This document shows positions 11,576-22,259 of a DNA stretch of 64,000 nucleotides, one piece after another (the stretch's first letter is position 1; each line of letters begins with the position of its first letter). The position numbers and the translations under genes are program-made. This DNA is from Diphasiastrum complanatum (taxonomy: Eukaryota > Streptophyta > Lycopodiopsida > Lycopodiales > Lycopodiaceae): contig CM055097.1 in NCBI GenBank assembly GCA_029204225.1, positions 73,029,716-73,093,715 on the forward strand, in the 5' to 3' direction. The notes below the pieces were generated by a model. That model made no database searches and was not told the DNA's origin. It was given only the letters and a program-made list of their open reading frames with translations.

Positions 11576-11794
11576 TGGCAACGTCAAAATTCCAAAATGA
11601 TGGACATATTTTTTTATCAGAGTATTAAACCCATTGTAAAAAATTATCATCAAATGAAGATCACCTATTAATTATTGGCAAAATCATTTCATACACAATC
11701 CTTAGTCTTTTTGAATCCCAATATGTAATCTTAGCTCTACAATTGTGAAAACTTTAACTACTTTTGTGGTAGTGATTATGTAGTAGGTAATGGC

Positions 11795-11935
11795 CATTGG
11801 GAGGTCCATTACAACAAATAATCTAGGACCCAGGCAACGAGTGGCGGAGGCCACAAGCTGCCCGGGGACCAGATTATTTTGTGATAATAGCTCGACCAAT
11901 GGATCATTACCGTGCATAATTGTCGTTGGTAGATT
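11795..11935 (+). repeat. Short dispersed repeat, copy 1
   Basis: This segment includes AATGGCCATTGGG, GGACCCAGG, GGGGACCAGATTAT and GTGCATAATTGTC in order. The reverse complement of about 13290-13430 shows the same ordered blocks, so this is one of two inverted copies of a MITE-like or other short repeat. Confidence 0.55.
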
Positions 11936-11989
11936 TTTATGTTAATCTTATGAGCATGTGAATTTGTTCTCTTTGTCCCAACATCTCTC

Positions 11990-12181
11990 CCTTCTCTCTC
12001 CCTCATGACATCTCTCCCTCCTGTCTCTATCGCAGCATCTGTCTTTCTCTCTCTTGCATCAACTCCCCCCTCCCCCCTCTTCCTCACTCCCTCTCCTCTC
12101 CTCTCTCTCTCTCTCATCATCTCTCCCCTCCCCCCTCTCTCCCCCCCCCCCCCTCTCTCTCTCTGTGTGTGTGTGTGGCAA

Positions 12182-12250
<69 letters not shown>
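11990..12250. repeat. Long polypyrimidine tract with (CT)32 core
   Basis: Mixed C/T sequence from about 11990, a short (GT)6 at 12165-12176, and a pure CT run from 12184 to 12247. The copia RNase H coding sequence begins immediately to its right, so the tract marks a retroelement breakpoint. Confidence 0.95.
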
Positions 12251-12261
12251 GCAGCCCTCTC

Positions 12262-12535
12262 TCTTTGGCCTTGACATCAACATGCAAGGAGGTCTTATGG
12301 CTCAAGAGGCTAACCAATAATCCCAATCACTTGCTACTAATCCTACATTCCATGCAAGGAGCAAGCACATCGAGATTGCTCATCATTTTGTGAGGGCGAA
12401 AGTGCAAGCCAAAGAGATCAAGCTTCAACATGTGTCTTCATCGAATTGCTTAGTTGATCTATTTACTAAATCCTTGCCTAAGGATTCATTTGTGAAGCTA
12501 AGATCTTCAATTGGAGTAATTGATAAAAGTATCAT
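12262..12535 (+). mobile_element. Ty1/copia RNase H C-terminus (copia-3)
   Basis: The plus strand encodes STCKEVLWLKRL, then after a stop HARSKHIEIAHHFVR, KLQHVSSSNCLVDLFTKSLP and FVKLRSSIGV. These are the terminal RNase H signatures of copia Pol. Everything upstream (gag to RT) is missing at the CT tract. A matching 3' LTR starts 320 bases downstream. Confidence 0.88.
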
Positions 12536-12857
12536 AATTTCCAAAGCTATATTTGAAGAGTGTGAAAAATTGCCTATGTTAGCAAATCTAGCTATGTCAA
12601 ATAATGTAAATTATGTACATAAGTGTGTCCCCCACACGTGTGAGGCCATGAAGCCACGTGGGAAACCTAACCTAGTGTAGGTTAGATCAGTATAAAGAGT
12701 AGGTCAAGTCAATTTGGTAGTGATTGCTACTTTATAGGACCTAAATCCTAGATTTGTGGTGGAGAGTGACCAACTAGCCACCTACTTGGCATGACTCTAG
12801 GAATAAGGCTAGGTTGGCGAATTAGGGCAAGAAAGCCAAGTTAACTTCCTTATTACA

Positions 12858-13186
12858 TGTTGGAAATTTACCTAACTTCAAAAAGGAAGAGGCTTTTCTA
12901 TGTAGTGAGCTCTCCATAGTAAACACTTAGAATATTTTTGAGAGCTTATTGGCAATCTCAAGCTACTCCACATTTGTATTGACTTTTTATGAGTCGAAAT
13001 GCAATCAAAGTGTTATAACTTTCATTCTCTGTTTGCAGAGGCTGTGTTTCACACGTGTGAACGAAAATTTTCATCTTTGATCAAACTTTTATGATTGTTC
13101 TTGATTGTTAAGTGCAAAAAAATGCTATTCTAGATCAATAAGTTTGTGTCTAGTTTTTGCAATACATTGATTAGCAAACACCCAAT
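12858..13186 (+). mobile_element. Partial 3' LTR of copia-3
   Basis: Starts TGTTGGAAATTTACC and runs parallel to the reverse complement of the copia-4 LTR (24273 down to 23886), including GTGAGCTCTCCATAGTAAAC and TTGATCAAAC. Similarity stops near 13186 after CACCCAAT, so the last ~60 bases of the LTR are missing. A CACACGTGTG palindrome near 13053 lies in the same relative place as in other copies. Confidence 0.75.
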
Positions 13187-13289
13187 ATGCACAAACTTTG
13201 ATCTAGAATAGCAATTTATTCCTCCTGGCCTTCCCCAAAAGATTTTGAAAATCCTTACCGGGCAGAATGGCCTGCGCCCGGCCCCTTCC

Positions 13290-13430
13290 ATAGTACACAA
13301 TAATTATATGAATGACAATAATGAGCGGTAATTGCCCCTGCCCATTAGTCGGGCCATTACCACACATAATCTGGTCCCAGCTTCTCACTTCCTGAGTCCT
13401 GGATTGTGTATGGCCATTTCCCAATACGTT
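13290..13430 (-). repeat. Short dispersed repeat, copy 2 (inverted)
   Basis: Its reverse complement reads AATGGCCATACACAATCC, then GGACTCAGG, GGGACCAGATTATGTG and CTCATTATTGTC, matching the block order of 11795-11935. The two copies lie in opposite orientation about 1.5 kb apart, bracketing the copia-3 remnant. Confidence 0.55.
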
Positions 13431-13645
13431 TCATGTATGACCATGTATTTATGTACTTGGTAGATGTCTTTCATATCATGGATCCTCATTATTTGTGCTC
13501 CAAAACAACTATACTAAAGAGAAATACTGAATTAGCTATAAATTTCTGTCTTTGAAACTCTAAACTAATGACACAGCATGGGCCACAATTTATATAGATA
13601 GCAAGACATACAAACTCCCAATATTGGTCTTCTTACATGGAACTC

Positions 13646-14052
13646 CCAAAAAACTTACTAGATGCGAATTAGTCCAATAGATGAATTCAAAAAATATAGC
13701 CTATTTACAATATTTGGAGCTTCTGCACAGAATTGTTGTTCCTCAACAGGGATAATGTCAGATGTCTTTGTTATTCTTTCAGATGCCTTTGTTGGTATCA
13801 ATCTTATCAACCATGGCACGAAAAAACAAAACTGACTCTATTCAGTCTTCTGACATAAAATTCCCAAGACAAGTTACTCGATAGTCCAATAGATGAATTC
13901 AAAAATATATCCTCTTTACAAGATTTGGAGCTTCTGCACAAATTTATTTTCATCAGCAAGGACTATGTCAGATGCCTTTGCTCCTTTCAATCTTCGTCAC
14001 CAAGGCACAAAAATGAAACCTGACTTTATTCAGTCTTCTGACATTTACTGAG
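13646..14052. repeat. Tandem duplication, about 212-base period, 3' of the HAK gene
   Basis: TAGTCCAATAGATGAATTC, TTTGGAGCTTCTGCACA and ATTCAGTCTTCTGACAT each occur twice in order, with the first copy at about 13646-13856 and the second at about 13857-14052. The second copy has small deletions. It lies 360 bases past the HAK/KUP stop codon, probably in or beyond the 3' UTR. Confidence 0.8.
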
Positions 14053-14411
14053 AAGTTCTCATGCCTTTTCTTGTGAACACAGGCCAGGCCGTGTCTGATT
14101 CTTTACGAAATTCAGATGACCATCTAGTAATTGGTGATCGTCAGAAAAGCAAAAGGTGAATGCTTCATCGATGTATATTTACATTTTTCTACTTCTCGAA
14201 ATTCAAAAAAAATTCTGCAACAAGGTCTCTATTTTGCAGCATTGCAAACACACACATATACAGAGGGAACCATACTCATTCCTTCTGGATCATTTGTGGA
14301 GATCCGGGACGGCGTAATCCTATGTGGGGTGGAGGTATGAAGTAGGATGGATTTGGTAGAGAGGTAAAATGATAAATCGAAGTTGAGTTTCAAATATGCA
14401 GAGGTGAGTGT

Positions 14412-17069
14412 TCAGATGTATTCTATCATGCCTACTTTCAGGAGTTTTGTATATGGAATATCGAGGGCATCAACGCTTTCTCTGAAATTTGTGTGTAGAA
14501 AGTTGAAGGCGTAATTTATAAGAAACTTACGTGGAAGTGAAGATTCTGTAGAAGCCTTCACATCACTGTCACCGACAATGTAAATGACACCTTCTTTTTT
14601 CGCCTTCTCCAAAAACTCAAGTTCATCTTCTACGTTAAAAGCTTCATCACAGTTCTTTTGTCCGTTAGAAATTTGATGTAGAGGGGGAATCTTGTTTTCA
14701 TCGATGTGAATGACTGTGCTTTCAATGGATTGAGAATTAGTGCAGTTGGACTGCTGATCAGAATCTGTAGCCTCAGATTCAATGAATTGTACAAGAAATT
14801 TAAATAGCAATTCCTCGAACATTTGATTGTGTTCTAGTCTATCTCGATATCCATATCGTGCAACACACCTAAATGTGCGACATTCTCTCGTGGACACACG
14901 TCGAAATAGAAATCTCTCTTCTTCAAGAACATTGTTCACCGGTAGGTGCTTTACACAAATAAATATAAGGACGGATTGGATTGCTGGAACGCTATTGATA
15001 AAGTGAGAAAAGGTTGCAGGAATGCCTTGTGCAAGTTCTGTACAGATAAGTCCAACCCCCGGGAGTCTAACAGTTAATTTGTCAACCCGATCCTTAAACG
15101 AATCCGGAGAAACCTTGTTTTCAACGTCGTAGTGGTATTTGCCAGCACTTCCATAATACCAGGTAACCATGACTGACAGGAAAACTCCTGCGAAGCACAA
15201 AGGCAGCCATCCACCCTTCGTGAATTTCTCAAGAACTGATGTTAGGTATAACAGTTCCACAGACCCAAATACTAGTAGGAAGGCTAGTACGATCAATATC
15301 TGTGTCTTCCAAATGAGGATGAAAATGATTCCCAAAAGACTCGTAGTAACCAGCATTACAGCAACCACGCAAATGCCTGCAAGATCACATGTTTTTTCAG
15401 CAATCTCTCTAATATCATATGCCAAGTATGTTACTGAGTTTAACCATAAACCGATGTGTCCGTCATATTCTGCCTGATTTAACCATACGTGTGGCAGTAA
15501 TATACTGGACAGATACAAATAGGAGATAGTGATATCTGAGAGTCCGAATAGTGCGTGCAGTATCTTACTTATACTGTGGCTTGCTTACCGTAAGCATTTC
15601 CTATTTGATTCGTGTTGCGAAATGCCACAGTAATCAGGACACATATAACCATGAGAAGCCAATTCATTTCAGGAATGTAGACCTGGCCAGCGTGCTTTGT
15701 TGACGTGTGGATGATTTTGACTCGAGGAAAGCAACCAAGTGCCATGGATTGCTTGATTATGGAGAAAGTAGCAGAAATCATTGCCTGACTTGCTATGATT
15801 GCAGCGATAATGGCAATGACAAACTGAGGCCAATAGACAGGACCTGTAAAAAATCAAGCAAATATGATCACATTCAGATATTAGCTAAAGGAGAACCAAA
15901 TAGAGTTCATATGAACAGTTACAACTGTGTAATGATTTATAGCTAAAGTCAAACCAGATTTAGCTCATATGTACTGGTAAAACTTAATTCTAATGAGTTT
16001 ACCACTAAACTAGCTACTGCATAAAGATGATATTTTTCCACTAAAAGGAAATCACTTTGCTCCTATATTCATTTGGATAGCCAAACTAACGTTCTACGCC
16101 AGATGAAAAAGAGTGTTGAGACACATGTACGTCTGTAAATGTTGCATAGAACTTCAGAGCTCTTGCAAGAACATAAGCTAGGTTATTTCTTCTTACTCGG
16201 AATGGACTTGTAAAATGCCTCATCGACATGCTCTGGGTGTTTTAGTAGATATGCAGCTTGACCGATGTAAGCTAACAATAGACAGGGATATACAAGGGAT
16301 GTAAATGCAATCTGCACCACCAAAAAAAAAATCGTTTAGATCGATTCTTAGAGAATAAAGTCTGGTGGGTCTTTATCTGATATGATCCTAAAGAATCGGC
16401 CTTTGCTGCTCACAAATTCAAAAGTTTAGGCCACCAAACCTGAATCGCTTTGACTGAAAAGTGGCCCAAGTCAGCAAACATAGCTTCAGTTCCTGCAAAA
16501 TTGTTACATTCCAGGGCTAGTCATTCTCGTATAGAAAGTTGAAATTTCTATCAAATGTGAACTTCTGGAGGCCTATGACTTGCTACCAGAGTACTAAGCT
16601 ACGTAGGCATATACAAGCGAGAAATGGCAACAATAAGTCAACAACGTGGCTTGACCACCATTAATACAACCGACTGCATTAGCAAATGTCGCACGTACCC
16701 GTTATACAAAGAACCACTCCTCCTAGCGATTTCCATGCTTCTTTTTTTTCTACCTTGAAGTAGAGGTACATATACTTTGGGTTGAATGCACGAAATATTC
16801 CAGCATCGTGATGGAAAATGTTGTAAATTCCAATAATGCCGATAAACAAGAACCACACGAGAACACAGGGAGCAAATAGAATTCCAACTCTGTCGGTTCC
16901 TAAGCGTTGAAGAGAGAACAATAGTACCAAAATGATCACTGATATGATCACTATGACATCTGCCACCACAACAGCTTTCCTTAAATTTTCAAGCATCATG
17001 AATGTTATAACTAAATAAGATGAAATATGATTTCAGATAGACAATGTAATTTCTGTACTCAAAGGACGA

Positions 17070-17131
<62 letters not shown>

Positions 17132-19754
17132 AGAGTTTTTTAGCTTCACTGTATTGCAATTTGCATTTCTACTTCTAGCTAAAACCACAAATGAAGATGC
17201 TTCTTTGCTTAGCAAATTGTGCCACTTGGCTTCAAAACTTGAGCATTAGGCATTATAAGGCTTTGATAAAAATATGAAAAGTCAAGACATACTTTGACTT
17301 AAATGTGTTGCTTGAACCTTGATGCCTTCCACTGCTGACAAAACTGGAGACAAGGAACCAAGTGCGCACACGTAAGCTTTATATCTAATAAGCGCATGCT
17401 CTGTGAGAATATCTGTAAGCAGTCTAATAAATGCCTATAGCACTAATCATAATCGTTAATCCAACAGGGAACAGCGGGGAACCAGCGGACCATTTTTTCA
17501 ATTCGACTAAATGCAGCACATTAAACTCTGAAATAATGTGTTCTGTTTTTTTCGGACTCGATTTCTCTATTTAAAGATCAATTATCTTGCCTGTCATTGT
17601 TAAAGCATAAATTCAACTCTATATCTTTTGTTTAGGGATTGCAATAACTTTGTGAAAATACCTGAGATTGCGGGAGTCAGAACACCATCACCGATGACCA
17701 TGCAAGTACCAAGCAGGGCTACAAGCAACAAAAGTCTCTTAGCAATCTGGCTCTTTTCGAGTAATTCTTTCAAGCGTGATGAGTTCTTCAATGCTTTGGA
17801 TGGCAGGTCAATCTGGTATCCTGATAGCATACGATCTTCAGGATTTTGATTAGGTATAAGGCTGACTTTGGCATACCTACAGATAAGAGAATATAGTGCA
17901 AATGTACCACCTGGGAAATCAAATGACAAGAATTAGAACCATTGGAGAAAAAAATCACAATAAATCCCACTATTCCCATACTGAGGTCTTGCAGTTTATT
18001 CTGTAAGTCCACTGTTTGTGATGGGTTCTTGTCATGAAGCATGCATCTAGCAGTCATGTTTATCTCTCATTGAATGTGATAATAATAATCTTAGCCAATT
18101 ATGGTTCCTTAACCATGATGCTTTTTGGATCTAGAGTGCAAATTCAAACATAAATGGATTGAACTAGTGATTTTAGAGTCTAATGCCGGTTGGCAATCCT
18201 TCCTTGTGGCCAAGTACCATAATTAACATACACATTCACACTAAGTATCAGGTTTAACAAAATTGATAGCGCACCACATCCACCGTAAAGGACAGCATTT
18301 CCATTTCTACCTAATGACAACTCCACACAAGACTGAAATAACTTTCTCACCTTCTCCCCGATCATTGGCTCTCAGTACAATCAGAACATATTTGATTAGA
18401 GGGATGAGCGTCAGAGTGTAGATAATGAGAGAAAGTGATCCAAGAACATCCTTGTGAACGTGATCTGGATTAATGCCGTTGGGAAAAGTGCTGCTAAAAA
18501 CGTAAAGTGGTGAGGTTCCCACATCTCCGTATACAACTCCTATTGTCTGAAATGCTAGTTTCAAGGTCATTGCTGTTGTAATCACCTGCAAAATAGCACC
18601 ACAGCCGTGCGTGTCAATGTTATCCTGTCCTCTATTCTAGTCTGACTCAATTTGTTCGACTCTAGACATTGATCGTCGAGTGCCTACTACCAAGAGCTCG
18701 ACGAGCTTTGGCCTCGTCTCATCTCAGTGATTTCTCTGCATACGGTGAAGCAAACACGACGGTTTACAAACTACACTTGCGTTAATAGGAGAAAATAATC
18801 TCACGTTATTAATCTAGGAGAAACACATTATTTGCGACGTTTTTCCATGTCGTAGTTTATCCGCCCACTTAGAGTCTAGACCTTATAGATCTTGTGGAAA
18901 GAAGCTTTCAGCCCTCACAATGAAATGGAGGAGGTCCCATTCTGATCATATTATATGATAGCAAGTATTTAGCAATTCCTGAGGCCTTTCGGCAGTGGCA
19001 CCGTAGTTCCGGAAGCCCCTCCGGAACGCGAACGGAACGATTTCAAATTTTTGAAAGTTTTTTTGCGGAATGATTGAAAAACGTTTTTTTTAATTAATCA
19101 TATAGCTGCAGATGTCAGTCAGATGTCAGATGCAGTGCAAGTGGCAGATCTCAGATGCAGATCGCAGACGCACCAGGATGCTGCACCCTCACGCAAATGT
19201 CAGCATTGTAGCTTTTCAAAAGAGGGCTTTTGTGTACTTTGAGTGGTTTCGGAAGACCACGAAGCTATTTCGGAACGACAGTTCCGAAACCATGAGGGTC
19301 CGGAACGACATGGTTCTCGGAGTAGCATTTGATTGTCATTAATGAGCATAAGAAATGTAAACTCGGGAAATTATAGAATGCTGTAGATACAGGTGTACAA
19401 CAATCTGATTGTAATTATTTTAACATTCAAACCAATGAAATCTACAATGTGGTGTACGTGAATCGAATCTGGAAGTAATCTATATTTCTTTTCTACGACG
19501 TGTGACGACGCAAAAGGTAAAGCACGATTGCTATGTATAGCTGCTGGTGACTTCGAAAAATAGTACACGCTGAAAACAAACAAAGAAGGCAGGGAAAGCT
19601 GAACCTTATGCGGTTCCATCCCTTTGACGTGATTACACTCCAGCTCCATGGAGTCCACCCTCTTCATACTTATCCGATCTGTTCCATTTAGGGGCTCTTC
19701 CTGACCCACAGAGATATCGTGCATTTCCAAGCCGTTACCAGTTCCCTTCTCCAT
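14412..19754 (-). CDS. HAK/KUP/KT family potassium transporter, nine exons
   Basis: Multi-pass membrane K+ transporter (K_trans family) for potassium uptake or homeostasis. My exon model on the minus strand is 19754-19605, 18585-18351, 17910-17662, 17343-17293, 16959-16699, 16492-16440, 16311-16197, 15843-15589 and 15376-14412. All introns are GT-AG, the phases agree, and the exons sum to 2334 bases (777 aa), normal for the family. Signatures: [14 protein letters not shown] at residues 66-79; [11 protein letters not shown] spanning the exon 2/3 junction at residues 127 onward; [69 protein letters not shown]. The last exon encodes the final membrane spans and a long cytosolic tail ending [11 protein letters not shown]. 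The 53-base exon ([13 protein letters not shown]) is a typical small HAK exon. The least certain splice site is the acceptor at 16959. Intron 4 holds a GA microsatellite. No disabling change was seen; clade and affinity cannot be assigned. Confidence 0.95.
17072..17129. repeat. (GA)n microsatellite inside HAK intron 4
   Basis: An uninterrupted GA run of about 56 bases on the plus strand, which is CT on the transcribed sense strand of the potassium transporter. It lies between the 51-base and 261-base exons. GAGA/CT runs can bind plant BBR/BPC proteins, but no role is claimed here. Confidence 0.95.
18985..19320. repeat. Probable inserted repeat in HAK intron 1, TTCCGGAA-rich
   Basis: The segment begins near GTTCCGGAAGCC and CTCCGGAACG and ends with CGGAACGACAGTTCCGAAAC and GTCCGGAACGAC, so both ends carry related CGGAAC/GTTCCG motifs in both orientations. 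The middle has repeated CAGATG units. This suggests a small mobile element with degenerate inverted ends inside the 1019-base first intron. It does not interrupt coding sequence. Confidence 0.4.
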
Positions 19755-20032
19755 CGCCCAACAGCTTACAATCACCTGATCAAGTGGGCGTGGACAAAAA
19801 GAACCTGGAGTCGCAGATCAGATTAATTAGCAAGAAGCAATTAGTTGATGATGTAGAATATTCTCATACGCTTGGAGCTTTTCAAGGAACAGGTCTCAGA
19901 AGGATGTCTCTCAGCTTCGTCCCCGAACGTGACACTGAGGCGGCGCGAAGCCGTGCATAGCCAAACAGTCGCAAATGCAAACCAGAGCTTGCACTGCACC
20001 TCACAACTTCTCTCATCCACACATAAACCTCA

Positions 20033-20040
20033 TATTTATA
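20033..20040 (-). promoter_or_regulatory. TATA box of the HAK/KUP gene
   Basis: The minus strand reads GAGTATAAATATG, a strong plant TATA box about 280 bases upstream of the ATG at 19754. It predicts a start of transcription near 20005 and a 5' UTR of about 250 bases. A spliced 5' UTR cannot be excluded. Confidence 0.6.
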
Positions 20041-20402
20041 CTCACGTATACTACCAAAGCAACGTGCGTCATCTCGATAATTCTTATTTTTTCCTCTCTC
20101 AAATCTAGACTATTGTTCATTCTTTCCATAAACGTTTTCATGAGTGGTGGGGACGTCCTTCCTATTTTCTCCAGGAAGAGGTCAAATGGCAGGCATATTG
20201 CTATTTGAAGTCTTGTTTGTTGCGAATCTGACTAATTTTTGCAATATGAATCAAGATTATGGATCAATTTCCAAATTGGTGCCAATTTTTTCCTTTGTTT
20301 GTAGGACGAGGTGAAAGAGCTTGGTGCTCTTCTAATTGATCTTGCTGGCCGTTGAACATGGCTCCAAACAATCTGGACTCCAAACTTTCTAATTTATTCA
20401 GA

Positions 20403-20475
20403 ATTTGCCCTCGCGCAAGGGTCCTTCCTGCAAGGAAGGCCCTTGATCAGGGCCTTCCACGACGTAATGCCAATG
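20403..20475. repeat. GC-rich palindromic repeat with GGGCCTTCC core
   Basis: Contains AAGGGTCCTTCC, TGC, then AAGGAAGGCCCTT, a nearly perfect fold-back, followed by a second GGGCCTTCC and CCACGACGTAATGCC. T runs follow on the right. Core and right flank resemble 6330-6440, and the core also recurs at 32786-32914. Confidence 0.55.
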
Positions 20476-20577
20476 TGCGAAAGTAAGTTTTTTTTTTTTT
20501 TTGTACCGCACAGGGTGAACTTTTTTTTTTTCCGCATTTATATTGCAAAATTTTTACGTTTTTTGTTTTTCTGGTGT

Positions 20578-20659
20578 AATGTGCATGTTGATAGCCAATG
20601 AGGGGCTGCCACATATCACATTATGTGGCAGCCCCTCAATGGCTATCCACATGCACATT
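20578..20659. repeat. Near-perfect 37-base hairpin
   Basis: The left arm at 20578-20614 (starting AATGTGCATG, ending GGGGCTGCCACAT) and the right arm at 20623-20659 are complementary at 35 of 37 positions, with an 8-base loop. Size and pairing fit a short fold-back transposon or a plant microRNA-type precursor. It lies about 540 bases upstream of the HAK TATA box on the other side of the promoter. No polarity or expression can be inferred. Confidence 0.85.
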
Positions 20660-21007
20660 ATCGGAATGCTCATGTGCTGTGTCAACATTTGATTGGTTGA
20701 TTATGGAAGAATGATCATCTAAAATTATGGTTCTAAAATCCACATAAACATTGTGTTTGGGGAGGTACCTCCAAAATACAAAGGAAACCTGAGCACTTGG
20801 CATCATGGATTAAAAAGTAAAGAAAATAAACGTGATATTAATTTGTCATAACTCAATTTAAAATCTATTTTTTTTTCTTGAAAGAGTACATTGAGGTAAA
20901 CCGCAAAGGCCTCGCCATGCTGCACGCAGTCCACTTAGTGCCAAAGTCCTTCTTGTGTGCAAGATATTCTTACAACTTTGGCTTGCATGGCTTACATGAT
21001 GTATATG

Positions 21008-21010
<3 letters not shown>

Positions 21011-21079
<69 letters not shown>
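21011..21079. repeat. (GA)n microsatellite
   Basis: An uninterrupted GA run of about 68 bases. The flanking 20660-21585 has no recognisable gene. A 75-codon open frame at 21201-21428 (beginning MCKNSLDQLEHIVSFERQGQ) has ordinary composition but no known relative. Confidence 0.95.
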
Positions 21080-21082
<3 letters not shown>

Positions 21083-21585
21083 GAGTGTAAAGCACTTATT
21101 GAATGCACTAAAATCCTTAGAACATTTGCTAATTTAAAAGCACTTCTATGTCACCGTACACTCTTTAATTTCAACTAATGAAACTACCTTTGATGATGAC
21201 TTGTGCAAAAATTCCCTTGACCAATTGGAACACATAGTTTCATTCGAGAGACAAGGCCAACCAATAAGGAAACCTCATAAGTTATACTCGGATTCTGTGG
21301 AAGATAAGGAAATTGTATCTTGCTTTTTGGAAAGCCATGATACTATTCCATCACATAAGAAAGTAGCAAATGGAGCACTTGTAGACTTTCAATCCACTTT
21401 GTCACCTGCAAAATCCGAGTCACTATAGACTCTTAAGCCAAGATTAGTCCCATTGTACAATATGCCAAAATTCTTAGATGAGATATATATTAGGACTCTT
21501 TTGGCCATTTTCCAATGTGATAGCAAAGGACTTTGTACGAATTGGCTTAAATTTCCAATATTATAACTAAGATCAGATTGATCTC

Positions 21586-22239
21586 ATGCATTGCCCTTCT
21601 GGCGGAGAGCGCACTGTGACTCATGATTCCATTCATGACGTATTGGCATCCATTGCACATGAGTGTGGCTTTCATGTTGTCAAAGAGCAGACCCATGTCT
21701 TGCCTGTGTCTGATTCACAGTCGCCTCGACTTCGAGTTGATCTTGTTCTTTCGCGCGAGGGGATTCACACGCTTGGGAATGTTGTTGTTGCTGATCCTTC
21801 GCGGCCTAACCTCCTTCGCCGTGTTGCAACTACTCAGGGTGCCGCTGCTTCTCATGCAGCTCTACATAAAGAGCGAGATTATTCACATCGCACTCCTGAA
21901 GAAGACTTTATTCAATTTGCTTTGGAAACATATGGGTGCCTACATAAGAAATTCGATGATTTTCTATCATCTTGTGCAGGTTTTGTAGCGAAACTCCAAG
22001 GATGTGGTGCCTTACCTTTCTCTATCCTTACAACTTATTATCTTCAACGAGTTTCTATGACTTTACAATGCACTCAGGCACTTGCAATACTTCGACGTGC
22101 CGTAGTTGCAGGAACGGCTGCTTCACAACTTCCTGCACTACCTAAACTTCCAATTGTCTTAACTAGCAACTTACACCAAGCTTTATGCTTTCAACATGCA
22201 TTCCTTTGTATTCTGATGGGTTTTCCCATCTTTTATTAA
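21586..22239 (+). CDS. Retroelement-type nuclease-like C-terminal domain (orphan ORF)
   Basis: An open frame of 217 codons without stops. Near the start are HCPSGGERTVTHDSIHDVLA and AHECGFHVVKEQTHVL. Next comes SPRLRVDLVLSREGIHTLGN, then VVVADPSR, which fits the strand-Asp-strand layout of a PD-(D/E)XK-type nuclease core. Later come YSHRTPEEDFIQFALETYG and LTTYYLQRVSMTLQCTQAL. I recall this ordered pattern at the C-terminus of reverse-transcriptase proteins of non-LTR or unclassified elements in plants and invertebrates; this is memory, not a search. No RT lies upstream, so it may be a 5'-truncated insertion or captured fragment. A polyadenylation-like AATAAA overlaps the stop codon (about 22238-22243). 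It is more intact than all neighbouring retroelements. The upstream boundary of the original protein is unknown. Confidence 0.55.
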   Translation: MHCPSGGERTVTHDSIHDVLASIAHECGFHVVKEQTHVLPVSDSQSPRLRVDLVLSREGIHTLGNVVVADPSRPNLLRRVATTQGAAASHAALHKERDYSHRTPEEDFIQFALETYGCLHKKFDDFLSSCAGFVAKLQGCGALPFSILTTYYLQRVSMTLQCTQALAILRRAVVAGTAASQLPALPKLPIVLTSNLHQALCFQHAFLCILMGFPIFY

Positions 22240-22259
22240 TAAAAACAAGAATTTTCTTC

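Noticed and set aside
12005-12393. Several overlapping Ser-Leu and Arg-Glu frames
   Set aside because: Artefacts of the CT microsatellite; the same holds for frames at 2342-2617, 17033-17215 and 41423-41824.
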